Positions 51,123-58,688 of a DNA stretch of 64,000 bases are shown here, piece by piece. A program made the position numbers and the translations under genes. Source of the stretch: an uncultured Caryophanales bacterium. GTDB lineage: Bacteria > Bacillota_I > Bacilli_A > RFN20 > CAG-449. A model generated the notes under the pieces. The model was not told the origin of the DNA, searched no databases, and saw only the letters and a program-made list of their open reading frames with translations. The stretch covers positions 1-64,000 of the forward strand of contig CAMCEE010000001.1 in NCBI GenBank assembly GCA_945873815.1, given 5' to 3'. Position 1 is the stretch's first letter, and each line of letters begins with the position of its first letter.

Positions 51123-51731
51123 ATGAAAACTGAGCATATACTATTTGATAACGAAAAACTGATAAGTGCTATTTTATGCGGAAAAGTCGTTTCTTTTCCT
51201 ACTGAAACCGTATATGGATTAGGTGTTGTTTACGATTCGATGGAAGCTTTTGAAAAACTTGTTGAAGTTAAAAAAAGACGACCAGATAAACCATTCACTT
51301 TAATGCTTGGAAGAATAGAAGATATTGAAAGATACGCATATGTGAATGATAAGATCAATAGAGTTATATCTCACTTTATGCCGGGAGAAATCACTATTTT
51401 AATTAAACCAAGAGAAAATTTATATGAATGGGTGACACTAAATAGTAAATACATTGGTATTAGAGTACCAGATTACAAGGAAGTATGTTCTTTAATTAAT
51501 GAGGTTGGGAAACCATTATTAGTAACTAGTGCAAATATGTCAGGAGAACCTGTTTTAAAAAACTACGAAGAAGTATGCAGAGTGTTTGATGATAAGATAA
51601 GTTATATTGTTAAAGGAGAAACTCGATCGAGTAAACCTTCAACGATTGTAATATGCGATGAAGATTTATCGTTAGTTAGAGAAGGAAATATTTCGTTTGA
51701 AGAAATAAAGAAAGTATGGGAGGAAGAATAA
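51123..51731 (+). CDS. tsaC: L-threonylcarbamoyladenylate synthase (TsaC/YrdC family)
   Basis: 202 residues, single YrdC domain. 'GKVVSFPTETVYGLG' (about 20-34), 'KKRRPDKPFTLML' (KxR nucleotide-binding) and 'LLVTSANMSGEP' are the family motifs. It makes threonylcarbamoyl-AMP for the universal t6A37 tRNA modification. It lacks the extra Sua5 domain, so it is the short TsaC form. It is translationally coupled to rpiB by a TAATG overlap. Confidence 0.93.
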   Translation: MKTEHILFDNEKLISAILCGKVVSFPTETVYGLGVVYDSMEAFEKLVEVKKRRPDKPFTLMLGRIEDIERYAYVNDKINRVISHFMPGEITILIKPRENLYEWVTLNSKYIGIRVPDYKEVCSLINEVGKPLLVTSANMSGEPVLKNYEEVCRVFDDKISYIVKGETRSSKPSTIVICDEDLSLVREGNISFEEIKKVWEEE

Positions 51732-52159
51732 TGAAGATTTCTATTGGTTGTGATCATGGAGGATTAGAATTAAAAAATTCTATCGTCGAACACTTAAAAG
51801 AATTAGGACATGATGTTTTAGATGTAGGAACATATACTAATGATTCTTGCGATTATCCTGATTTTGCACATAAAGCAGCAGAATTAGTTGAAAATGGAAC
51901 GTGCGAAAGAGGAATTGTTGTATGTACTTCTGGTGAAGGAGTATCTATTGCTGCAAATAAGCATAAAGGTGTTAGATGTGGACTTGTTTATAATGAAGAA
52001 GTAGCAAGATTAACACGTCAACATAATAATGTAAACATGGTTGCCTATGGAGCAAAATTCATAACAGAAGAACAAGGACTAAAATGGGTCGATATTTTCT
52101 TGAATACAGAATTTGAAGGTGGAAGACATATTAACCGTGTAAATAAAATCGAAAAATAA
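51731..52159 (+). CDS. rpiB: Ribose-5-phosphate isomerase B (RpiB/LacB family)
   Basis: 142 residues from the ATG at 51731; a frame 5 codons longer starts inside the ribosome binding site GGGAGG. Motifs: 'IGCDHGGLELK' at the start, 'DYPDFAHKAAELV' and 'CTSGEGVSIAANKHKGVRCGL' with the catalytic Cys. It interconverts ribose-5-phosphate and ribulose-5-phosphate. The tsaC-rpiB order is frequent in Bacillota. Confidence 0.93.
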   Translation: MKISIGCDHGGLELKNSIVEHLKELGHDVLDVGTYTNDSCDYPDFAHKAAELVENGTCERGIVVCTSGEGVSIAANKHKGVRCGLVYNEEVARLTRQHNNVNMVAYGAKFITEEQGLKWVDIFLNTEFEGGRHINRVNKIEK

Positions 52160-52213
52160 TTATTCGATGTATAAAATTTTGATTTATGGCAAAACTTAAA
52201 TTGAGGTGAAAAC

Positions 52214-52882
52214 ATGGATCAAAATAAGCAAATAAAACCTTGGCCTCTTGAAGCTAAAACCGGTCTTGCACTTTCTTTAGCAGCCACAGTCGTTATTGGT
52301 GGAGTTCTCATATTTGGGAGAAATAAAGATTATGTAAGTACTGATAGTAATGGGACAAGTGTCACAAACTATTCAAGCAATGTAAACGAGAATAATAATA
52401 GTGAAAAAGTAGTTGATGAGAAAATCGAATTACTTCAAAAACCATATCAAGTTAATGCGAAGATTGCTCGACATTTCTTTGATATTAATGATGATATTGA
52501 AACTAGAACTCATGCGGTTGTTCAAATTCCAAATAAGCAATCAACTTTCATTAAAAGCGTTGGAGTTGATTATCATTTAGATGGTTCATCGTTTGATGTT
52601 CTTGCGGCTTGTTCTGGAATTGTAAAAGAAAGAATAAATGATGCAACTTATGGGAATTTATTACTAATCGAACATGATAGTGGATTGCAAACCGTATATT
52701 CCTCTTTAGAATCATTTAATGTAGTTAAGGGAAATGAAGTTAAGCAAGGACAAGTGATTGGAAGAGCAGGAAACTCTTTATATACTAGTGAAATAGGTGT
52801 CTGTTTACATTTTGAGATTATGAAAAATGGAAAGCATATCAATCCAGAAAAATCGTATACTCTTGAAGTGAAAGCGATATAA
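52214..52882 (+). CDS. spoIIQ: SpoIIQ-like LytM/M23 domain protein, catalytic residues replaced
   Basis: 222 residues. One membrane helix (about 17-34) is followed by an Asn/Ser-rich linker and an M23 (LytM) domain from about 85. 'SVGVDYHLDGSSFDVLAACSGIV' and 'YGNLLLIEHDSGLQTVYSSLES...GQVIGRAGNS...CLHFEIMKNG' match SpoIIQ closely. In active LytM enzymes zinc is held by His and Asp in HxGxD and by HxH. Here the first His is Ser115 and the HxH is Cys197-Leu-His199, so peptidase activity is unlikely. SpoIIQ with SpoIIIAH forms the channel between forespore and mother cell. The Ser change resembles Bacillus SpoIIQ, as I recall. A generic M23 protein is the alternative. Confidence 0.75.
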   Translation: MDQNKQIKPWPLEAKTGLALSLAATVVIGGVLIFGRNKDYVSTDSNGTSVTNYSSNVNENNNSEKVVDEKIELLQKPYQVNAKIARHFFDINDDIETRTHAVVQIPNKQSTFIKSVGVDYHLDGSSFDVLAACSGIVKERINDATYGNLLLIEHDSGLQTVYSSLESFNVVKGNEVKQGQVIGRAGNSLYTSEIGVCLHFEIMKNGKHINPEKSYTLEVKAI

Positions 52883-52905
52883 TAACCAAAACTGTGTAGA
52901 AAAGC

Positions 52906-52956
52906 TGATATGATACCTCCAAGATTATTGCAAGTCTACTTTGGAGGTATTTTTTT
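52906..52956 (+). repeat. IS3-type left end, copy a
   Basis: TGATATGATACCTCCAAG...ACTTTGGAGGTATTTTTTT can fold on itself (ACCTCCAA/TTGGAGGT) and precedes an orfA fragment. A close copy is at 53945-53987, and its first 17 bases recur at 53868-53884. Confidence 0.7.
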
Positions 52957-53019
52957 ATGGGAAGAAAAGCAAAATACAGTAAAGAATTCAAATTAGAAAT
53001 TGTTAAGAGATATTTATAA
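52957..53019 (+). pseudogene. IS3-family OrfA remnant (20 codons)
   Basis: The frame 'MGRKAKYSKEFKLEIVKRYL' then stop is the start of an IS3-family OrfA (Transposase_8 helix-turn-helix). The rest of the element is gone. A full ribosome binding site (TTGGAGG) precedes it. It marks a former IS insertion between spoIIQ and the AbiEi-like gene. Confidence 0.75.
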
Positions 53020-53129
53020 AAGTTTAAAATGTTCTCTAAAAGGTAATAAAACTTACCTTGCAGAGTATAATTTTAACCTTTTTAATTGATTTTCAATTAT
53101 AATTTGATATACTATTATTGGTGGTAAAG

Positions 53130-53870
53130 ATGAAATATTTAAATGAATTAACAAAACTAAAAATTTTTAGTCGAAATGATTTTTCAACTATTCTAAACGA
53201 TGATAATTTGGCGAAAATACTTATTCAAAATTATTTAGAAAAAGGATATATAAAACGTATTAAACATAATTTATATGGTGTTGTAAGCTTAGAAACAAAT
53301 GAGTGTATAGCAGATAAATTTTTAATCGCATCGAATATTACAGAATCATCTTTTGTTTCACATCATTCAGCATTTGAGTTTTATGGTTATTATAATCAGG
53401 TTTATAATGATGTAAATGTATCTTCTATTTCTAAATTTAACCAATTTGAATTTGAAGAAAATAGTTATTCTTTAATCAAAGTAACTTCTACTAATTTTGT
53501 AGAAGAAATTCGAGGCGTAAGAGTTAGTTCTATTGAAAGAACAATCGTTGATTGTATTAAAGATTCTGGTAAACATTGTGAATTAGAAGAAACGCTGAAT
53601 TGTATAAATTCAATCCCATACATTTCAACTAAAGATATTTTAAAATATTTAGAACAAATTAATTCTAAAATGCTTTATAAAAAAGTGGGCGTTATTTTAT
53701 CTTTATTCAAAGATAAATTGAATATACCTGAGTCATTTTTTAAAAAATGTCATGAAGTATCTGATTCTATAAAAGGATACTTTGATAAAAATAAAATTGC
53801 TCATGTATATAATTCCGAATGGAAAATATTTATTTATAAAGATCTAAACAATTACATTAATAAGGAGTGA
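53130..53870 (+). CDS. AbiEi-like antitoxin/transcriptional regulator, orphan
   Basis: 246 residues from the ATG at 53130 (GGTGG 5 bp upstream; TTG at 53118 would add four codons). The N-terminal winged helix ('FSRNDFSTILNDDNLAKILIQNYLEKGYIKRIKHNLYGVV') and 'SSFVSHHSAFEFYGYYNQVYNDVNVSS' plus 'GVRVSSIERTIVDCIKDSG' are the AbiEi pattern of type IV toxin-antitoxin systems. AbiEi represses its own promoter and neutralises the nucleotidyltransferase toxin AbiEii. No AbiEii gene follows. The stop codon lies on the IS3-end repeat (53868), so the toxin gene may have been lost by IS activity. The gene interrupts an otherwise core region and is flanked by IS remnants. Confidence 0.8.
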   Translation: MKYLNELTKLKIFSRNDFSTILNDDNLAKILIQNYLEKGYIKRIKHNLYGVVSLETNECIADKFLIASNITESSFVSHHSAFEFYGYYNQVYNDVNVSSISKFNQFEFEENSYSLIKVTSTNFVEEIRGVRVSSIERTIVDCIKDSGKHCELEETLNCINSIPYISTKDILKYLEQINSKMLYKKVGVILSLFKDKLNIPESFFKKCHEVSDSIKGYFDKNKIAHVYNSEWKIFIYKDLNNYINKE

Positions 53871-53890
53871 TATGATATCTCCAAAGTAGA
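53868..53890. repeat. IS3-type end, copy b
   Basis: TGATATGATATCTCCAA repeats 52906-52922 with one change. It overlaps the stop codon of the AbiEi-like gene. Confidence 0.55.
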
Positions 53891-53922
53891 CAAATAAAAT
53901 AATTAAAAGGAAAAAGGATAAC

Positions 53923-53938
53923 AATCCCCGTGGGGATT
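53923..53938. other. Short GC-rich hairpin
   Basis: AATCCCC-GT-GGGGATT, a 7-bp stem in very AT-rich DNA between IS-end copies b and c. It may be a terminator of the AbiEi-like gene or part of an IS end. Confidence 0.4.
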
Positions 53939-53944
53939 CGTGCT

Positions 53945-53987
53945 ACCTCCAAGATTATTGTAAGTCAACTTTGAAGTTATTTTTTTT
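53945..53987 (+). repeat. IS3-type left end, copy c (decayed)
   Basis: Resembles 52915-52956 (ACCTCCAAGATTATTG is identical in both), but the second arm has changed to TTTGAAGT, so the hairpin is broken. Confidence 0.65.
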
Positions 53988-54032
53988 AGTGTTTTTCCGT
54001 TTTTTATCGATATAAATATATAGAGGTGTATT

Positions 54033-55178
54033 ATGTTTGTTTGTGAAAAATGTGGATGTAATGATGAACGTTATTTTGGAATAAAAAAAGATAAGATATA
54101 TTGCAGAAGATGTATCTCGTTTTCAAGTGAAAAAGCCATTAAAATACCTATTAATCTGAATGATGAATTGAAAGAGAATCTAACATATTCTCTATCGCTT
54201 GAGCAAGAGGATATCTCAACAAAAACTAAAGAAGCAATTGCAAATAAAAGAAATGTATTGATATATGCTGTTTGTGGCGCAGGAAAAACGGAAATTGTAT
54301 ACGCTTCAATTGCCGATTGTTTAAGAAACGGTAGACAAGTAGGATTTGCTATTCCTAGAAAGGATGTTGTTATTGAACTTGAAGAACGAATTAAAAATGC
54401 TTTTCCTGATTCTAAGGTAGTATCGGTATATGGAGGACATACAAATGAAAAAGAAGGAGACATTATTATTTTAACTACCCATCAATTATATAGATATAAG
54501 GATTATTTTGATTTATTGATTATTGATGAAACGGATGCTTTTCCTTTTTCAAGTAATGAAATGCTTATGTATATGTTTAAAGAATCGATTAGAGGAAATT
54601 ATATTATGATGAGCGCTACTCCGTTAAAGTGGATGATTGATACTATTAAAAAAGAAAATGGTGTTTATCTAAAACTAATGAAAAGATATCATGGTCATCC
54701 TCTTATTGTTCCTAAAATAAAAATTATTCCATTTTTTAAAACATTATATGTGATAAAAAAACTTCAAGAATGGCTAAAAAAAGGTTTTCCTGTTTTCATC
54801 TTTTGTCCGACGATTGATGAATGTGAGGGATTGTATAATAGAATAAGACTATTCATCAAAGAAAAAGGTGATTATGTTCATTCTAAAAGAGAGGATAGAA
54901 ATGATGTTATAACATCGTTTAAATGCGGAAAACTCAAGTATTTAGTTACTACTTCAGTGTTGGAAAGAGGGGTAACTGTAAAGAATATTCAAGTAATGGT
55001 TATTTCCACCGATAGTAGCATTTATTCTAGTGGAGTATTAATTCAAATCTCAGGGAGAGTAGGAAGGAAAATCGATGCATATGATGGAGAAGTGATCTTT
55101 GTTGCAGATAAGGAAACTAGCGAAATGAAAGAAGCAATAGACAAAATAAAGGAAGCTAATGAATATGTCGATGTGTAA
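54033..55178 (+). CDS. comFA: Late competence helicase ComFA
   Basis: 381 residues. An N-terminal zinc ribbon (Cys pairs in 'FVCEKCGCND' and 'YCRRCIS') is followed by a DEAD/DEAH-type helicase: Walker A 'CGAGKTE' (near 84), 'IIDETDAFPF' (DEAD box, here DETD), 'MMSATP' motif III and 'LVTTSVLERGVTVKNIQV...QISGRVGR' motifs V-VI. ComFA drives uptake of single-stranded DNA through ComEC during transformation. It overlaps comFC by 20 bp. Slightly shorter than Bacillus ComFA (463). Confidence 0.93.
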   Translation: MFVCEKCGCNDERYFGIKKDKIYCRRCISFSSEKAIKIPINLNDELKENLTYSLSLEQEDISTKTKEAIANKRNVLIYAVCGAGKTEIVYASIADCLRNGRQVGFAIPRKDVVIELEERIKNAFPDSKVVSVYGGHTNEKEGDIIILTTHQLYRYKDYFDLLIIDETDAFPFSSNEMLMYMFKESIRGNYIMMSATPLKWMIDTIKKENGVYLKLMKRYHGHPLIVPKIKIIPFFKTLYVIKKLQEWLKKGFPVFIFCPTIDECEGLYNRIRLFIKEKGDYVHSKREDRNDVITSFKCGKLKYLVTTSVLERGVTVKNIQVMVISTDSSIYSSGVLIQISGRVGRKIDAYDGEVIFVADKETSEMKEAIDKIKEANEYVDV

Positions 55179-55824
55179 AGTATGTTTTTCTGAAATAAAA
55201 AAGTATGGGTTATATGCATTAAGAAAAGATGCATGCATATGCCAAAAATGCTTTAATGAACTAAATCCTATATTAAATAAATATATAATCGATGGAATAG
55301 AAGTTTTTGTAATATATCGATATGACGATGCATTAAGAAATAAATTATATGAATTAAAGGGATGTTATGATATTGAATTAAGTCAAATCTTCTTATCTCG
55401 TTTTATCTATGAATTACGCCTATTATATAAAGGATATACAATTGTTCCACTTCCTTCTAGTAAAGAGGATGATGAAATAAGAGGATTTAATCACGTATAT
55501 GAGATTTTTAAATATTTAAATCTACCAATCGTTAATGCGATTAAGAAAAAATATAATTTCAAACAATCGGAATTATCGAAAAAAGAAAGAGAAAACATAT
55601 TAAGTAAATTGGAAATATGTGATGAAAGTGAATTATATGGAAAGAAGATTCTTATTGTTGATGATGTATTAACAACTGGATCAAGTGTTAAAGCTGCGAT
55701 AAAAATGATCAAGAAATGTCATCCAAAGAAGATTAAAGTACTTATATTGTCGAGAAAGATAGAAATAGTGAAGAAAAAGGCGACCTTTTTTACTTTCAAA
55801 TCTTTCTTTAAAAAGCGATACTGA
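55159..55824 (+). CDS. comFC: ComF family protein (ComFC), phosphoribosyltransferase-like
   Basis: About 221 residues. Two Cys pairs at the start ('CKVCF', 'CICQKCF') form the N-terminal zinc finger. The C-terminal PRTase-like domain carries 'ILIVDDVLTTGSSV' (PRPP motif, near 172-185). ComFC is required for natural transformation with ComFA. Three ATGs lie close together (55159, 55165, 55171) behind AAGGAAG; 55165 has the best spacing. The basic C-terminus is typical. Confidence 0.92.
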   Translation: MNMSMCKVCFSEIKKYGLYALRKDACICQKCFNELNPILNKYIIDGIEVFVIYRYDDALRNKLYELKGCYDIELSQIFLSRFIYELRLLYKGYTIVPLPSSKEDDEIRGFNHVYEIFKYLNLPIVNAIKKKYNFKQSELSKKERENILSKLEICDESELYGKKILIVDDVLTTGSSVKAAIKMIKKCHPKKIKVLILSRKIEIVKKKATFFTFKSFFKKRY

Positions 55825-55851
55825 AAATGTAGTAAAGGAGGATTAGTAATT

Positions 55852-56070
55852 ATGTTTGGAAAAGTAAAATGGTTTAATGCAGAAAAAGGATTTGGCTTCA
55901 TCAATTGTGAAGAATATGAGAATGATGACATATTTGTTCATTATACTCAGATTATGGAAGAAGGGTATAGAAATCTTGATGAAGGACAAGAAGTGCAATT
56001 TGATCTTGCGAAAACTGAACGCGGTTTACAAGCAAAAAATGTTGTTAAGATTGCAATTAAAAATGTTTAA
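55852..56070 (+). CDS. Cold shock domain protein
   Basis: 72 residues. RNP1 'KGFGFI' and RNP2 'DIFVHY' are both present in '[18 protein letters not shown]...DIFVHYTQI'. It binds single-stranded RNA/DNA as a chaperone. Strong ribosome binding site AAAGGAGG. Monocistronic, followed by a terminator, and placed 28 bp after comFC. Confidence 0.95.
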   Translation: MFGKVKWFNAEKGFGFINCEEYENDDIFVHYTQIMEEGYRNLDEGQEVQFDLAKTERGLQAKNVVKIAIKNV

Positions 56071-56104
56071 TGCATATAAAATATACCACTTACATCACAA
56101 AATT

Positions 56105-56131
56105 GACCGAATACCATTTCGGTCTTTTTTT
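56105..56131 (+). terminator. Rho-independent terminator after the cold shock gene
   Basis: GACCGAA, loop TACCAT, TTCGGTC and an eight-T run. Confidence 0.9.
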
Positions 56132-56179
56132 AGTATTGATAAATAATATAATAATCTCGTAACAAGGAGAAAAAGTGTT

Positions 56180-56890
56180 ATGGAAATGATTAAAGTTAAA
56201 AATATAGTTAAAAAATATAAAGATGTTAATGCTTTAAATGATGTTAGCTTAACTATTAATGAAGGCGAATTATATGGTCTTTTAGGAGTTAATGGCGCAG
56301 GAAAAACAACGCTTATTAAAATCCTATCTGGATTAAGTAAATGTGATTCAGGTGAAGCATATATCAATCGTTTATCCTTAAATGAGATTGATAAGATTAA
56401 GGAGATAATTGATGTATCTCCTCAAGAAACGTCAGTTGCGATGAATCTTACTGTTAAAGAAAATTTGTTATTCTTCCAAAAATTATATGATAAGGAAGAT
56501 GAGGATTATTTGAATCACATCATATCATCATTTGGATTACAAGAAGTTCTATCAAGAAGAGCAAAAACTCTTTCTGGAGGATGGCAAAGAAGATTATCAA
56601 TTGCAGTTAGTTTAGTTTCAAAACCAAAAATCTTATTCCTTGATGAACCTACATTAGGATTAGATGTATTATCTCGTAGAGAATTATGGAATATTATAAA
56701 GGAATTAAAAGGGAAGATGACAATTGTCCTTACATCGCATTATCTAGAAGAAATAGAAGCATTGTGCGATCGTGTAGCAATTATGTCAAAAGGAAAGATC
56801 TTAGAAGAAGGTACGATCTTAGAAATCAAAAATAAAACAAATGAATCTTCGTTCGAGGAAGCATTCGTTAAAGTGGTTGGAGGTAAGTAA
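56180..56890 (+). CDS. ABC-2 type exporter ATPase
   Basis: 236 residues. Walker A 'GVNGAGKTT' (about 39-47), Q-loop 'VSPQETSVAMNLTVKENL', signature 'LSGGWQRRLSIAVSLV', Walker B 'ILFLDEPTLGLD' and 'LTSHYLEEIEALCDRVAIMSKG' as D/H-loop are present. It pairs with the ABC-2 permease encoded next, as in drug, antibiotic or bacteriocin exporters. The signature has Trp after GG, a small variation. Ribosome binding site AAGGAG. Confidence 0.93.
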   Translation: MEMIKVKNIVKKYKDVNALNDVSLTINEGELYGLLGVNGAGKTTLIKILSGLSKCDSGEAYINRLSLNEIDKIKEIIDVSPQETSVAMNLTVKENLLFFQKLYDKEDEDYLNHIISSFGLQEVLSRRAKTLSGGWQRRLSIAVSLVSKPKILFLDEPTLGLDVLSRRELWNIIKELKGKMTIVLTSHYLEEIEALCDRVAIMSKGKILEEGTILEIKNKTNESSFEEAFVKVVGGK

Positions 56891-56891
56891 A

Positions 56892-57701
56892 ATGAAAAGA
56901 ACATTATTATTCATTAAAAGAAATTTTCTAGAAATGGTAAGAGATCCATTAGTTTATATCTTTTGTGCAGGCTTCCCAATTGCTATGTGCCTTTTATTTC
57001 AACTTATAGTTCGTAATACTAGTGAAGTACTTCCAACCTTTAGTATTAAGAGTCTTGTTCCAGGAATTTCTATCTTTTCATATAGTTTATTGATGTTGAT
57101 GGGTGGATTATTGATCTCCAAAGATAGAACATCTGCTTTCTTAAGAAGATTATTTACGTCACCTTTAAAATCATATCAATTCATTATCGGTTATTTTGTT
57201 CCATTCTTTCTTATAGGAATTGTTCAAACACTCATTTCCTTAAGCATGGGTTATATCTTTAGTGCAATTGACGGAGTCTTATTCGCAAGTTTTCCTCAAG
57301 CATTACTATTCATTGTTTCAATGTTTCCTATCATGATTATCAATATTGCATTAGGAATGATATTTGGTACATTGATGAATGATAAATCCGCACCTGCAAT
57401 CTCGTCAATATTCGTTTCTGCTTCTGGAATTCTTGGAGGAGCATGGATGCCACTTGAAACAATGGGAGGCTTTGAAACTTTTGCAAAATTCCTTCCATTC
57501 TATCCTTCAACATCATTAGGTAGAATGATTTTAGGTGCTCCTTATTTATCTTACGATGCAAATGGAGTAGCAAGTGTAATTAGTTATACGTTTAATAATG
57601 ATGGAATTTTATATATTGTTAATGCATTAGTTTATATGGTTGTAATTGTTTCTTTATCTCTTGTACTCTTTAAGAAAAAAATGTCCTCAGATAGACTTTA
57701 A
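56892..57701 (+). CDS. ABC-2 type permease
   Basis: 269 residues from the ATG at 56892, which follows GGAGGT at the end of the ATPase gene; an upstream frame from 56841 lies inside that gene. Six membrane segments and the pattern 'ISKDRTSAFLRRLFTSPLKSYQFIIGYF' match ABC-2 permeases (DrrB/YadH type). With the ATPase it would export a hydrophobic compound, lipid or peptide. It is followed by a LytTR regulator and a DUF3021 protein in the same transcript. Confidence 0.88.
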   Translation: MKRTLLFIKRNFLEMVRDPLVYIFCAGFPIAMCLLFQLIVRNTSEVLPTFSIKSLVPGISIFSYSLLMLMGGLLISKDRTSAFLRRLFTSPLKSYQFIIGYFVPFFLIGIVQTLISLSMGYIFSAIDGVLFASFPQALLFIVSMFPIMIINIALGMIFGTLMNDKSAPAISSIFVSASGILGGAWMPLETMGGFETFAKFLPFYPSTSLGRMILGAPYLSYDANGVASVISYTFNNDGILYIVNALVYMVVIVSLSLVLFKKKMSSDRL

Positions 57702-57739
57702 TAACTAAGTTTTATATAATGTATTTCGAGGTGGTAATC

Positions 57740-58171
57740 TTGAAATGCACTACAATAATAGGCGATGAACACGAAGAAGAAGTGTATATATATTCGAAGG
57801 AAAGATCGTCTTTAGTAATAGAAATTGAACGTTTAGTAGAAAGCAATAATCATACAATAAGAGGAGTTAACGATGAAGAAAGAATCATAGTTAATCCTCT
57901 TGATGTATGTTGTTTTGTTTCTGATAATAATAAGGTGTTTGCTTTAATTGATGATAATAAGTATCAAGTTAAGGATAAATTGTATCAACTTGTGGAAAGT
58001 TTGAATGATAACTTTATTAAGATTAACCAATCATGCATTGCGAATATCAAGAAAATGGATAGGTTTAAAACCTCAATCGGAGGAGCAGTCTTAGTAGTGT
58101 TTGAGAATGGATATGAAGATTACATTTCACGTAGAGAATTAAAAAAGGTTAAAGAAAGGTTGGGATTATAA
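57740..58171 (+). CDS. LytTR-domain DNA-binding regulator
   Basis: About 143 residues from TTG 57740, the best start because CGAGGTGG (57728-57735) is 4-5 bp upstream; an ATG at 57719 lies before that site. The C-terminal LytTR domain ('VNPLDVCCFVSDNNKVFALIDDNKYQVKDKLYQLVESLNDNFIKINQSCIANIKKM') binds DNA repeats. No receiver domain is present, so activity is probably set by the DUF3021 membrane partner, a known pair (LytTR regulatory systems). It probably controls the preceding exporter. Confidence 0.88.
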   Translation: MKCTTIIGDEHEEEVYIYSKERSSLVIEIERLVESNNHTIRGVNDEERIIVNPLDVCCFVSDNNKVFALIDDNKYQVKDKLYQLVESLNDNFIKINQSCIANIKKMDRFKTSIGGAVLVVFENGYEDYISRRELKKVKERLGL

Positions 58172-58172
58172 T

Positions 58173-58601
58173 ATGAATAAATACTTTAAAACTTTTCTTC
58201 ATCGCGGTCTATTGTTCGCTTGGGGAGGCCCTGTAGTATTAGGAATAGTATATCTTTTTATTGAATTAAGTGGTGAACATCTTTCACTTAATGGGATAGA
58301 ATTATTCATTGCGATTCTTTCAACTTGCATCATTGCTTTTGTTCATGCAGGAAGTTCAGTTTTCCCAATTATCGAACATTGGAGTAAAGTGAAATCGATG
58401 TTCTTTCAATTCCTATGTATCTATTCAGTATATACGATAGCTTATCTAATTAATTCGTGGCTTCCATTTGATTGGAAGATACTATTGATTTACACTTCAG
58501 CATTTGTTGGAACATTCCTTCTTATTTGGATAATAGTCCTTCTAACGGTCAATCAATTATCAAAACGAATGAATCAACAACTAAAGAAAATAAAGAAATA
58601 G
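58173..58601 (+). CDS. DUF3021 membrane protein
   Basis: 142 residues with four membrane segments and the family features 'LHRGLLFAWGGPVVLGIVY' and 'SWLPFDWKILLIYTSAFVGTFLLIWIIV'. It lies 1 bp after the LytTR gene. In such pairs the membrane protein is thought to hold back the LytTR regulator. Ribosome binding site is weak (GGATTATA), so it is probably coupled to the upstream gene. Confidence 0.85.
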   Translation: MNKYFKTFLHRGLLFAWGGPVVLGIVYLFIELSGEHLSLNGIELFIAILSTCIIAFVHAGSSVFPIIEHWSKVKSMFFQFLCIYSVYTIAYLINSWLPFDWKILLIYTSAFVGTFLLIWIIVLLTVNQLSKRMNQQLKKIKK

Positions 58602-58627
58602 AAAGATTAATAAAATATTTCTAGCAT

Positions 58628-58662
58628 AAAAGGGTGTTCATAATGCATGATCACCCTTTTTT
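58628..58662 (+). terminator. Rho-independent terminator after the DUF3021 gene
   Basis: AAAAGGGTG and CACCCTTTTTT enclose a 15-nt loop. It also lies near the 3' end of the convergent 58689 gene. Confidence 0.85.
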
Positions 58663-58688
58663 AGATTTCATAAAACAACTTATAAAAT

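Noticed and set aside
52957-53019. Functional small regulator from the 20-codon frame
   Set aside because: Its sequence is the exact beginning of an IS3 OrfA helix-turn-helix and stops before the motif is complete.
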